A DNA stretch of 57,982 bases from Corynebacterium yonathiae (GTDB lineage: Bacteria; Actinomycetota; Actinomycetes; Mycobacteriales; Mycobacteriaceae), in NCBI RefSeq assembly GCF_027570195.1, contig NZ_JAKMUZ010000018.1, forward strand, positions 1 to 57,982, read 5' to 3'. A program made the position numbers and the translations under genes. The notes under the pieces were generated by a model that was not told the DNA's origin, did no database searches, and worked only from the letters and a program-made list of their open reading frames with translations. Within the stretch, counting starts at the first letter, position 1, and every line of letters begins with the position of its first letter. Positions 38,733-46,746 of this stretch are shown here, piece after piece.

Positions 38733-40462
38733 TCCGGGACTTGTGGTCGATGACGGATCGGCACTCGAAGATGACGCTGGCGTGGCTCATTGCGTTGGCC
38801 GCGCTTGCCGCGCTGGCACAGGGAGCGGCGTTCGTCGCGCTGCTGCCGCTGCTGTCGGCTCTGGCCGAGGGAGATGATGCGACGGCGTGGCGTTTCACCG
38901 GCGTCATCGCCGGCCTCGCGGCCGCCCATGCGGTGCTGTCCCTCGCCGCGGGGACGGTCGGCAGGGCGAATTCCGCAGCGGTGCTGTCGTCCCTGCTGCG
39001 TTCCCTGGGCGAACGCGTGCTGACGTTGCCACTCGGGTACGTCACCAAGTCCACGGCCGGCCGCTTTTCGGAGATGGCGTCTTCGGGCATGGCGTTCGCG
39101 GCGTCCGTGCCGCACGTGATCCTGCGGCCCGTCATCGCCGCTGTGGTTACGCCGACCGTCATCGCTCTCGGAATTCTGGCGATGGATTGGCGCGTCGGGT
39201 TGGTTCTCGTCGCGTCGGCGCCGGTGCTCTTCTTCGCCTACCGGGCCATTGGCCGGGTCGGCGGGGAGTCGGACGAAGCGCATGCTGACGCCGTCGCTGC
39301 CGTCTCCGGCAGGCTGATCGAGTTCACCCGCGGCCAGCAGGTGATTCGCGCCGCGGGCGACGGTTCGGCGGCGGACGCGATGGTGGATGAGGCGATCCAG
39401 GCCCAACACGATGCGTTCGCGAAGGCGACGTCGACGCAAGGCGCGGCCATCGGACGGTTGGGCTCGGTCGTCCATGCGGTGTTCACGGCGGCGGTGGTCG
39501 TCGCCGTGGCGGTCGCCGCGACGGGCGGGATGTCACCGGCGCATTTGGCGCCGATGCTCATTGTGGTCGTCCAGTTCACCGGACCGATCACCACGGCGGG
39601 AGCGTTGTCCGGCGGTTTCGGCGCGGGCCGCAACACGTTGGCTGCGCTGCGTGAGCTGCGGGCGATCCCCGTCCTTCCCGAGCCTGCCGCACCGGAGCTG
39701 CCCGACGGGCATGACGTGGAGTTCCGCGGCGTGAGCTTCGGGTACGGGGAGAAGAAGGTCCTCGACGGCGTCAGCTTCCGTGCGCCTCAGGGAGCGCTGG
39801 TCGCCATAGTGGGACCTTCGGGGGCGGGCAAGACGACGGTCATGCGGCTGCTGTCGCGGTTTCATGATCCGGACTCGGGGGAGATCCTCATTGGCGGGGT
39901 GCCCTTGCCTCGGATCGGCACCGACGGCGTGAACTCGCTGGTGACCCCGGTGTTCCAGGAGACGTTCCTCTTCGACGCGTCCGTGCGGGACAACGTGGTC
40001 TTCGCCGACCCCGGATTCGGTTCCGGGCCCGGCGACGGAGACCGCTTGCGCGAGGCCGCCCGGCGATCCGGGGTGGACCGCATCGTGGAGCTGCTGCCTT
40101 CCGGGTGGGATAACCCGGTGGGGGAGGAGGGGACGCTGCTGTCGGGAGGCGAGCGGCAGCGCGTCGCCATCGCCCGGGCGCTTCTGAAGGATTCCCCGGT
40201 GGTGCTTTTCGACGAGCCGACGTCCTCGCTGGATGCGGCCACTGAGCGGGCGATTGTTGGCACGATGGAAGCGTTGCGCGGCGATCGCACCGTGATCGTC
40301 GTCGCCCATCGCCTGCACACCGTCCGCGATGCCGACCTCATCGTCGTGCTTTCGGAGGACGGGACGGTCGCAGAACGGGGCACGCACGATGAATTGCTGG
40401 CGAAGGGCGGCCGCTACGCCGAGTCGTGGACGTGCCGGACGGGAGGCTCCCCGGGCGCCTGA
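38729..40462 (+). CDS. ABC transporter, TMD-NBD half 2 (YbtQ/IrtB-like)
   Basis: The 577-aa partner half-transporter starts MIRDLWSMTDRHSKMTLAWLIALAALAALAQGAAFVALLPLL. It has Walker A GPSGAGKTTVMRLLSRFHD, signature LSGGERQRVAIARALL and Walker B VVLFDEPTSSLD. It is the last gene of the coupled operon. Its end overlaps the remains of a lipase gene on the other strand by about 49 nt, so the operon stops exactly at older donor DNA. Confidence 0.85.
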   Translation: MIRDLWSMTDRHSKMTLAWLIALAALAALAQGAAFVALLPLLSALAEGDDATAWRFTGVIAGLAAAHAVLSLAAGTVGRANSAAVLSSLLRSLGERVLTLPLGYVTKSTAGRFSEMASSGMAFAASVPHVILRPVIAAVVTPTVIALGILAMDWRVGLVLVASAPVLFFAYRAIGRVGGESDEAHADAVAAVSGRLIEFTRGQQVIRAAGDGSAADAMVDEAIQAQHDAFAKATSTQGAAIGRLGSVVHAVFTAAVVVAVAVAATGGMSPAHLAPMLIVVVQFTGPITTAGALSGGFGAGRNTLAALRELRAIPVLPEPAAPELPDGHDVEFRGVSFGYGEKKVLDGVSFRAPQGALVAIVGPSGAGKTTVMRLLSRFHDPDSGEILIGGVPLPRIGTDGVNSLVTPVFQETFLFDASVRDNVVFADPGFGSGPGDGDRLREAARRSGVDRIVELLPSGWDNPVGEEGTLLSGGERQRVAIARALLKDSPVVLFDEPTSSLDAATERAIVGTMEALRGDRTVIVVAHRLHTVRDADLIVVLSEDGTVAERGTHDELLAKGGRYAESWTCRTGGSPGA

Positions 40463-41333
40463 TCCTCGTCCGTCGAGGACCATCGCTCCGGTCCGGTACC
40501 GGTGCAGTGGTCCCGCCACGCCGTCCCGGTCAGCGGGTCCTCGACGATGCCCTGGGCGACAGGGTCGTAATTGAAGCCGTAGTGCTCGGTGCGGTGGGCG
40601 GGGCACACGTCTTGGACGGTGATGTTGGTGACGCCGGGTTCCCGCACGAAGGAGTTTTAGTGGGGGAGCACGGCATTGTCGTGCCGCGTGCCCAGGAAGG
40701 TGTATCGCACGCCCGGTCGAGTGATGTCGCCGATGGTCAGCTCATTCAGCAGCATGGAACCGGAGATCTGCTGTTCCCAGGCAAGCGCGTTCGTTTTGCC
40801 GGCGTTTCGGGAGTATCCGTGGCGCATCTCGGGGTGGACGTCAAAGCGATCGGCTGCGCTGTGCGCCCGGGGCCCGTGGTTCGAGGCACCGGTACCGATG
40901 AGCTGTTCGACGACCCGGTCCCCGCCCAGCTCCCGGATGTAGTGGTGGGGCAGGGGTCCGCTGCCCTGCGAATACCCGACGAGGTTAACCGCCGGGGCTC
41001 CGGTCGCGGCCAGCACCCGGTCGACGACGGAATCCAGTGTTTTCGAGCTGTGGCGGATGTCGCCGCTGAACACAGCCCATTCGACGGGGTGTCCATCGAC
41101 GACGAGCGGGTTGTCGGTGAACGTGTAGGCGCAGAGCCCGGCCCGGGCGAGGCGGGACGCGAGGCCCGCCCATTTCGCGTAGGCGTCCTCCCGGGTCCCG
41201 GGAATGAGGATGACGGGCAATTCACCGTCCCGGGGCGGCACCGGAAGTCGTTGGCGCCGGGGGCACCAGACCGGGCTTGGCCATGGACAGGGCCCGGGCG
41301 GCCGCGGGTGAGGTTTGCCGGCGGCCGGGCCAC
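40414..41333 (-). pseudogene. decayed class-2 lipase/esterase gene
   Basis: The middle reads GELPVILIPGTREDAYAKWAGLASRL, then NLVGYSQGSGPLPHHYIRELGGD (nucleophile elbow GYSQG) and FDVHPEMRHGYSRNA. This is typical of secreted actinobacterial LipA/LipB-type lipases. An in-frame TAA at 40657-40659 (after NAVLPH) cuts off the C-terminus, NSFVREPGVTNITVQDVCP, which remains readable beyond it. Near 41230-41250 the N-terminal GANDFRCRP lies in another frame, so there is also a frameshift. The signal-peptide end is missing or unreadable before the IS at 41386. Three lesions make this a dead gene. Confidence 0.75.
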
Positions 41334-41535
41334 CGGTCGGGAAACCGCCGTCCGACAGCGACGAGGGGATTCTCGTTACCTCGTCGGGGGTGTTCCTATA
41401 TAGGTTGTCAACTCCGTGGGTGGGCTTGTTGGGGGTGTGAAGGGTTTCTGCTTCGTCTCGTAGATGTTGTTTTGGGTACCTTGAGGAGCCGGTTGGGCTT
41501 GCTGTGCAATCGGCTTGGATGGGGGTCTGTTGGCT

Positions 41536-42744
41536 TTAGGCTGCTGCAGCCTCCTGAGCTGTAGAGATGTCTCGGTAGTGCTCGCCGTTTCGCATCATGG
41601 AGAAGAGAGCGTTGAGGCGTCGGCGTGCGAGTGCGACGACTGCGGCGTTGTGTCTTTTGCCTTCTTTGCGTTTTCGTTCATAGAATTGCTGGGAACGCTC
41701 GTGGAATCTGGTCGATGCAGAAGACGATTGCCATAGGGCGTTCTTTAATTTTTGTTGCCAGCGCGGTTGGGTGAATTCGGCATAATGGACGTTCCTGATT
41801 GATTTGTCCGTGGTGATAGGCCTGTATAGGACGCTAGGTGCGCTGCATCGGGGAGGTCGGACATATCGCCAACAGTCATGAGGATCTGCGCGGCGCTACG
41901 TGGGCCGATGCCGGGCATGGATAAAAGAATCTCGGTTTGAGGAATGTCTTGAATGAGCTTGAGTACCTGTGCTTCGATTTCCTTGCGATGCTCGAGTTTG
42001 GCCAGTGCGTCTTTGGCGGACATTGCTACGCCAAGTTCGGCGTATTCTGCGCCGGCAATGGACATGGTCTGTCCGTGGATGGCAGCAAGCATGGCATTGA
42101 TGACAGGCTCGGGATTGCGTGCTTTGTGACTGCGCGCAAAGGCTGCTAGGCGTGTTTTACCGATGCGTCGAATCTTGGTGGGGCCGCCGTATTTTGCAAG
42201 TAGGTGGAGGATCCATTTTCGGTGAATCATCTGTCCGCGCAGGACATGTTCGAATGCAGGATTGGTTCCCACGAGCGCGGATCGCATCTGGTTAATTTGG
42301 CGTGTGTAGGCTCGGGCGAGGTCTTCGTCGATACCGTTGAGAACTTTTGGCTGGGTAAAGACTTCCTCAACGCGGTCGACGTTGCGCAGGGCGTCTGGAA
42401 GGTTAAGACCGGCATGGGCGATGACGTAGGCGTCGCGTACATCGGTCTTTGAGTTGCCGACGTGGATGCGAGAGAGCTGTCGCATCGCAAGCCCTGGTAG
42501 ATAGCGATCGTCTGCCCCCCATGTCTTGGGCGACTGCGACGGTTAATCGGCTGATGTTGTTGGGTTGATCGACAATGACAAGGACTGAGGTGTTGTCGGC
42601 GAGGAATTGGCCGAAGAGCTTGCGGAGCGAGCTTTTATGCTGATTGATGCGTTTGGACAGGACTTGCCTGCCTTGGGGATCGAGGACGCAGGCGTGGTGG
42701 AAGTATTTGCCGACGTCCACGCCAATGACGAAGTCATAGGCCAT
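41536..42744 (-). pseudogene. IS110-family transposase (two frameshifts), right copy
   Basis: It is identical to the left-copy gene, with the same extra G in a six-G run (about 42507-42512) and the same missing A in a five-A run (about 41747-41752). Because both copies share the lesions, either the element was already broken when it doubled and moved with help in trans, or both sites are recoded by slippage, or the assembly reused one consensus. Confidence 0.85.
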
Positions 42745-43089
42745 GGGTGTGTTCCTCCTAGCGATGAATTAGAAGTTGGACTATTTGAGCTTCATCGCTG
42801 GGGGTGGTCGGACATACTTAGTACTGGCATCTACATTACTGTGAGACCTCATACCACCTGGGCTGGGTCAGGTTCCTATTGAGCTGTTTGAGTATGTCAC
42901 TGTCTTCGGCGGCATCACCCCCGGATCATTTTCAGACAGGGGCGGGAATAAGCCATACCGAAGCCAGCGACTAGTTCTACTGTCCTTTCAGACGGAGGGA
43001 ACGGAAATAAACATAACCCGCCCAATCGGGTGGACAGGCTATGAATCTTCGGTGCTCTGAGGTGGAACTGCTAACAACGAAATGGGGGG
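42745..43089 (-). ncRNA. candidate IS110 bridge-RNA region, right copy
   Basis: This has the same 345-nt structured end as 20740-21084, with the same three pairings at +22,005 (for example 42760-42768 with 42791-42799). RNA status is inferred from the family. Confidence 0.4.
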
Positions 43090-43091
43090 CG

Positions 43092-43469
43092 ATGTTGGAC
43101 GGGAGCGGCATCTACAAGGTTGCGTGGCAGCGCGCCGAAGAGATGCTCGGTTCGCAGGTGCTGCATCCTTTTGGTCCCGACTGGGACGTATTTAAAGTAC
43201 GCGGCAAAATTTTCTTGCTGTTGACAGCGGTGACCGGTCAACAGCAAATGATCATTAAGGCCGAGCCGGAGGACTGCCAAGCGCTACAGCAGCAGTATCC
43301 ATTCATTGCGCCGGGCTACCACATGAATAAGCGGCATTGGGTTTCTGTCTATCCACACGCAGATCTGCACGAACGGCTGGTAGAGGAGTTAGTCACGGAC
43401 TCCTATCGTTTGGTGGTGGAAAAGCTGCCGAGAGGGCGGCGGCCGATCGATCCGTCCTCTGTGCACTAA
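43092..43469 (+). CDS. MmcQ/YjbR-like protein next to the IS end
   Basis: This 125-aa protein (from ATG 43092) resembles the MmcQ/YjbR family: WDVFKVRGKIFLLLTAVTGQQQMIIKAEPEDCQALQQQYP, then PGYHMNKRHWVSVYP. These proteins have a CyaY-like fold; their function is not settled. The frame stays open into the IS (to 43041), but the family start fits 43092. The IS ends 2 bp before this ATG, so the native ribosome-binding site and promoter lie about 23.7 kb away on the other side of the transposon. Expression may be lost or driven from the IS. Confidence 0.78.
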   Translation: MLDGSGIYKVAWQRAEEMLGSQVLHPFGPDWDVFKVRGKIFLLLTAVTGQQQMIIKAEPEDCQALQQQYPFIAPGYHMNKRHWVSVYPHADLHERLVEELVTDSYRLVVEKLPRGRRPIDPSSVH

Positions 43470-43500
43470 AGCCCTTTGTATTAAGGACAATGGCGAGTCA

Positions 43501-43529
43501 CTTTAAAATTAAAGCCATGTTGATAGAAT
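43501..43529 (+). promoter_or_regulatory. marR promoter with inverted repeat
   Basis: CTTTAA-AA-TTAAAG (43501-43514) is an inverted repeat upstream of a TAGAAT -10 (43524-43529) that ends 7 nt before the ATG at 43537. No Shine-Dalgarno is present, so the mRNA is probably leaderless. The repeat is a plausible autoregulatory operator for the MarR protein. Confidence 0.5.
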
Positions 43530-43536
43530 AAATCCC

Positions 43537-44022
43537 ATGACCGAGCGCGATGACTACTGGCTAAATGATGAAGAGCTCGCATCATTTATGTCCTTAATGA
43601 GCGTAAATATTCGCTTGACCAATATTTTGGATGCTCAGCTGCGTGATGACGCAGGCCTGAGCTTTTTTGAATACACGGTGCTCTCTCGGCTATCTGAGGC
43701 GGAAAATCGCGAGATGCGTATGCGTGATTTGGCGATTACGGCCAATGGATCTTTGTCCCGCTTGAGCCAGGTCGTTACGCGCCTAGAAAAGCAGGGGTGG
43801 GTCGTGCGCCAGCCGTGCCCGACTGATGGCCGCACCACCATGGCAAAGCTCACGGATAGCGGCTGGGACAAAGTAGTAGAGACCGCGCCTAGACACGCTA
43901 AGCAGGCGAGGAGGTCCGTGATGGATAACCTGACCCGCACGCAGATCCGCCAGATGCTGCAGATCAATGAGCGGATCATAAAGGCCATTGAGAATGATGA
44001 GCGTTATGGTGGGCGCTATTAA
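43537..44022 (+). CDS. MarR-family transcriptional regulator
   Basis: The 161-aa protein has the MarR winged-helix layout: SFFEYTVLSRLSEAENREMRMRDLAITANGSLSRLSQVVTRLEKQGWVVRQPCPTDGRTTMAKLTDSGW. This includes the recognition helix (SLSRLSQVVTRLEKQG) and the wing (PTDGRTTMAKLT). Such dimers repress genes and release DNA on binding phenolic ligands or on oxidation. No efflux pump lies beside it, so its targets are unknown. The transcript is probably leaderless. Confidence 0.92.
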   Translation: MTERDDYWLNDEELASFMSLMSVNIRLTNILDAQLRDDAGLSFFEYTVLSRLSEAENREMRMRDLAITANGSLSRLSQVVTRLEKQGWVVRQPCPTDGRTTMAKLTDSGWDKVVETAPRHAKQARRSVMDNLTRTQIRQMLQINERIIKAIENDERYGGRY

Positions 44023-44040
44023 GCAGCGCACTTTGCGGGG

Positions 44041-44589
44041 CTATTGCTTGGGATAGCCGCGGCGGGCCGAGACGGTTTTATCGAAAGGGATCCAAAACCG
44101 TAGGGCCGCTTCTTGGTTTTTAGAGATACCGATACGCGGTCCGCGTACCCATTCTGGTTCGGAGGTTCGCTCTACAATCTGAATCGGTTGGTGGTTATCT
44201 TCCAACGTGAAGCCTAGGGCCTTGCCCAAATTTCCTGGTCCGCGGGCGAGATTATGAAAATCAGTGGTGCCGCGGCGAGCGAAGGCGATATCGGCACCCT
44301 CGATGATTTCACCGCCGCGCAGCAGGCAGCCCTGGCCAGTCCCTTCAGGGGCACAGACGATATTGACGTTGCGGTGGATGCCGTAAGAAATATAGACGTA
44401 GAACCTGCCCGGCGGACCGAACATGGCCGCATTGCGCGGGGTCTTGCCATTGAAGGTGTGTGCCGCGGAGTCCTCGGCGCCTAGGTAAGCCTCGACCTCA
44501 GTGAGGCGGATGCTCACTCCGGCATGGGTGAGGGTGCAGCCGAGGAGTTGGGGAGCGACGGCGTCGGCAGTCAGAGCAAAATCAATCAT
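44041..44589 (-). CDS. mpg: 3-methyladenine DNA glycosylase (AAG/MPG family)
   Basis: This 182-aa enzyme excises alkylated purines in base-excision repair. It shows the AAG family segments RLTEVEAYLGAEDSAAHTFNGKTPRNAAMFGPPGRFYVYISYGIHRNVNIVC (with the catalytic Glu in EVEAY) and RGPGNLGKALGF. The length is normal for bacterial AAG. Its ATG overlaps the stop of the polysaccharide deacetylase by one base (TAATG), so the two genes are coupled even though their functions differ. Confidence 0.93.
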   Translation of the reverse strand: MIDFALTADAVAPQLLGCTLTHAGVSIRLTEVEAYLGAEDSAAHTFNGKTPRNAAMFGPPGRFYVYISYGIHRNVNIVCAPEGTGQGCLLRGGEIIEGADIAFARRGTTDFHNLARGPGNLGKALGFTLEDNHQPIQIVERTSEPEWVRGPRIGISKNQEAALRFWIPFDKTVSARRGYPKQ

Positions 44590-45452
44590 TAACCACGAGC
44601 GTAGTAGCGCTTACCTGCCACAGGGGTGCGCAGGAGGCGATCCATGCTCACAGGCTCGAGGCCCTTGGCGCGTAGGCCATCGATGACGCAATCGGCAGCG
44701 TCCACGGTGGTGGGGTGGATATCATGCATCAAGACGATGGAGCCGGCGCGGGCACCCTGCACGGCCGAGGAACAGACGTGCTCAGAGTTGCGGTCCTTCC
44801 AATCCACGGTGTCGACGTCCCATAGCGCCTGGGAGACGCCCTTATCGCGGGTTACCTGATCCACGGTGGCGTTGGTAGCTCCGTAGGGCGGGCGTACCCA
44901 GCGCGTCCCCTGGCCGGTGGCCTTCTTAATAGCGGCGTTACCGGCGTCTATCTCTTGGGATACCTGCTCGTAGGACAGCGTGTTGAGTTGGCGGTGGCTC
45001 TTGGTGTGGTTGCCGATAGTGTGGCCCTCGGCCTTCATGCGTTTGAGGAGCTCAGGGTGCTGCTCAGCACTGGGGGCGATCACCATGAAGCTTGCGTGCG
45101 CGTTCTTTGCTTTGAGCTTGTCCAGCAGGCGGTTGGTCTCGGCGCCGGGGCCGTCGTCGTAGGTGATAGCTACGCAGTTGGCACAGTCGACGCCACCTTC
45201 GCTGCGCGGCTGCGGCTTCTTTGGAGCTGGGGCGGCGGGTGCCTTCTTCCCGGGGGCAGTGTGTGGAAATGCCTGGGAGCTGAAATCTTCGACCTGTGCG
45301 CGGGCATCCTCGAGGCGATGGTTGATTTCTCCTTGAATATCCGCGCTTGAAGACGCAGGCAATCGTGGGATTTGCGGTAACTGTGCATGAGCGGCTGCTG
45401 GCATGGCGGCGGCAATAAGCACGGTGAGTGCAGAGGTGAGAATGCGGCGCAT
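44589..45452 (-). CDS. secreted polysaccharide deacetylase
   Basis: This carbohydrate-esterase-4 enzyme probably removes acetyl groups from peptidoglycan or another glycan. I start at the ATG 45450-45452, which gives a clean signal peptide (MRRILTSALTVLIAAAMPAAAHA). A Pro/Ala/Lys linker precedes the NodB domain with CVAITYDDGPG (metal Asp), GNHTKSHRQ (metal His pair H-x3-H) and RWVRPPYGATN. A Cys pair (DCANC) before the domain is unusual and could form a disulfide. The total is 287 aa. It is transcribed divergently from tRNA-Ala copy 2. Confidence 0.9.
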   Translation of the reverse strand: MRRILTSALTVLIAAAMPAAAHAQLPQIPRLPASSSADIQGEINHRLEDARAQVEDFSSQAFPHTAPGKKAPAAPAPKKPQPRSEGGVDCANCVAITYDDGPGAETNRLLDKLKAKNAHASFMVIAPSAEQHPELLKRMKAEGHTIGNHTKSHRQLNTLSYEQVSQEIDAGNAAIKKATGQGTRWVRPPYGATNATVDQVTRDKGVSQALWDVDTVDWKDRNSEHVCSSAVQGARAGSIVLMHDIHPTTVDAADCVIDGLRAKGLEPVSMDRLLRTPVAGKRYYARG

Positions 45453-45609
45453 AGTCTTCCTAAGGATGAGGGAAAGTGGACACGATGTGCCCATGACTCT
45501 AGCGCCTGCGTGTTACAGAAGTGATAGGACATGCCTAAAGTGACCAAGGTGGTTTGTGTGGTTCAGGTTTGGAGTTACTTCGCCTGCGGTAGTAAAGTAT
45601 TTAGGCACT

Positions 45610-45682
45610 GGGGCATTAGCTCAATTGGTAGAGCATCTGCTTTGCAAGCAGAAGGTCAGGAGTTCGATTCTCCTATGCTCCA
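45610..45682 (+). tRNA. tRNA-Ala (TGC), copy 2
   Basis: This gene is identical over 73 nt to the copy at 19102-19174, with anticodon TGC. It is a lone gene here without tRNA-Ile. The two copies are direct repeats that bracket the transposon and four host genes. Confidence 0.96.
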
Positions 45683-45691
45683 CAGTATGAA

Positions 45692-45725
45692 GTCCGGTTT
45701 CCTCTTCGGAGGGGCCGGACTTTTT
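45692..45725 (+). terminator. terminator after tRNA-Ala copy 2
   Basis: The stem gtccgg / ccggac has an inner CCTC-TTCG-GAGG hairpin and a run of five T. It is nearly identical to the terminator after copy 1. Confidence 0.9.
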
Positions 45726-45756
45726 CTATGTGGAGGGGTTCAGGGGGTTGATTTAG

Positions 45757-45822
45757 CGATTTTCGTCCATACAAACTGTGGTTTCCGTCGACGGTTGTGC
45801 CGGTTTACATGGACGAAAATCG
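45757..45822. repeat. 66-bp nested palindrome behind tRNA-Ala copy 2
   Basis: Perfect 14-bp arms cgattttcgtccat (45757-45770) and atggacgaaaatcg (45809-45822) enclose a perfect 10-bp inner palindrome ccgtcgacgg (45785-45794). A diverged version sits at the same place after copy 1. It does not look like a terminator, since it follows one and lacks a T-run. Function unknown. Confidence 0.75.
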
Positions 45823-45930
45823 TGAACGGTGAAAGAAGAGGGCGGAAGTGTGCAAGGTCGCGGGGGAGAAACTTTCAGTACAGTGAACGGGGAATCATTA
45901 CTGTCCCGCGATACCACTAGGAGACCAACC

Positions 45931-46179
45931 ATGACCGCCAATGTTCGCTACAGTGATCCCTTTACCTCCACAGAGAAGAAAGTCTCGGCGCCGGAAGGCG
46001 CAGAATACGTTGTAGTGCGCAAGCGCGGCGAAGCCGCGGTGGATGGTGAGGTTGTGAGCTTTCACAGCACCCGCGAAGAGGCGCGTGAGGCAGTTATGGC
46101 TGGCCTGACCGAAGAATTTAAGACGGCCGTGGATAACGAGCCGATCTACGTCACCCACGCCCGCCTGCGTTCGATTTAG
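45931..46179 (+). CDS. uncharacterised 82-aa protein
   Basis: The frame from ATG 45931 (after aggagacc) encodes MTANVRYSDPFTSTEKKV... and ends FKTAVDNEPIYVTHARLRSI. It looks like a small soluble alpha/beta protein: EYVVVRKRGEAAVDGEVVSFHSTREEAREAVMAGL reads as strand-strand-helix. I recognise no family. Its stop overlaps the stop of the acetyltransferase on the other strand by 3 nt. The frame is open 34 codons further upstream, but that part is low-complexity and not preceded by a ribosome site. Confidence 0.65.
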   Translation: MTANVRYSDPFTSTEKKVSAPEGAEYVVVRKRGEAAVDGEVVSFHSTREEAREAVMAGLTEEFKTAVDNEPIYVTHARLRSI

Positions 46180-46646
46180 AAGCGCTTGACCATCACAAAA
46201 TGATCCTTGTGGCTGCCTACGTGTTCGAAGCCGAGGTGCTCGTAGAGGCCCTTGGCGCGGGGATTATCGGGGTGGACGGCTAGCGAGATGCCGGGGGCGC
46301 GCAGGGTCTGGGCGAGGGAAATGGCGGCGTCGATAAGCGCGGTGGCAATGCCCTGGCCCTTATAGCGGGCCTCGACCGCGATGGCGAGCTCCGGAATGGC
46401 GGGTTCGACAAAGCCAAAGCCGTGATTGTCCTCCGTACCCCAGTTGAGCCACACGCCGCCAGCCGGGACGAGCTCCTGCCAGGCGATGAAACCGCCCTGG
46501 TTGGGATCCCAATTTTCCACGTAGAAGGCGAAATCATCGGCGAAGTCGGGGGAGAGCTCGCCGTGCTCGTCACCGAAAGTATCGGTAAGAAAGTTGAGGC
46601 GGGCGAGGTAGGTGCGGTCAGATTCCTGCGTTGCGCGAAGTTCCAT
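46176..46646 (-). CDS. GNAT-family N-acetyltransferase
   Basis: From ATG 46644-46646 (MELRATQESDRTYLARLNFLTD) this is a 156-aa acetyl-CoA-dependent acetyltransferase fold. ELAIAVEARYKGQGIATALIDAAI is motif A with the pyrophosphate-binding R/Q-x-x-G-x-A pattern. HPDNPRAKGLYEHLGFEHVG is motif B. The substrate cannot be inferred. An upstream in-frame ATG adds 21 residues rich in His/Ala that do not fit the fold. Confidence 0.87.
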   Translation of the reverse strand: MELRATQESDRTYLARLNFLTDTFGDEHGELSPDFADDFAFYVENWDPNQGGFIAWQELVPAGGVWLNWGTEDNHGFGFVEPAIPELAIAVEARYKGQGIATALIDAAISLAQTLRAPGISLAVHPDNPRAKGLYEHLGFEHVGSHKDHFVMVKRF

Positions 46647-46746
46647 AAGATCCACGATAGACGGCGAGGCAGCAGCGTGGGGGTGGGCATGCGAAAATCC
46701 CCTCCGCACAGGTTGGTGAACTGCGGGGAAGGGATTGTGCTAACGC

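Larger units (their letters stand above)
19381..43089. mobile_element. IS110-flanked composite transposon carrying a metallophore operon
   Basis: Two direct IS copies (19381-21084 and 41386-43089) bracket a 20.3-kb cargo that is visibly richer in G and C than both flanks, with coding sequence full of GCC/GTC/CGG codons. Left host DNA (gyrA-tRNA) and right host DNA (MmcQ/MarR) share a lower G+C style. The two IS copies match base for base wherever I compared them. The cargo ends in a decayed lipase gene that belongs to neither the operon nor the host region, which suggests capture from another genome. IS110-family elements do not usually make target duplications, and I see none. Transfer by this unit or by homologous recombination between IS copies is inferred. 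Confidence 0.8.
41386..43089 (-). mobile_element. IS110-family insertion sequence, right copy
   Basis: This is the same element and orientation as the copy at 19381-21084, displaced by exactly 22,005 bp, with no difference that I could find by eye. The left junction is tcgtc|ggggg and the right junction gggggg|cgatg. The host gene start at 43092 is only 2 bp beyond the right end. Confidence 0.85.
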
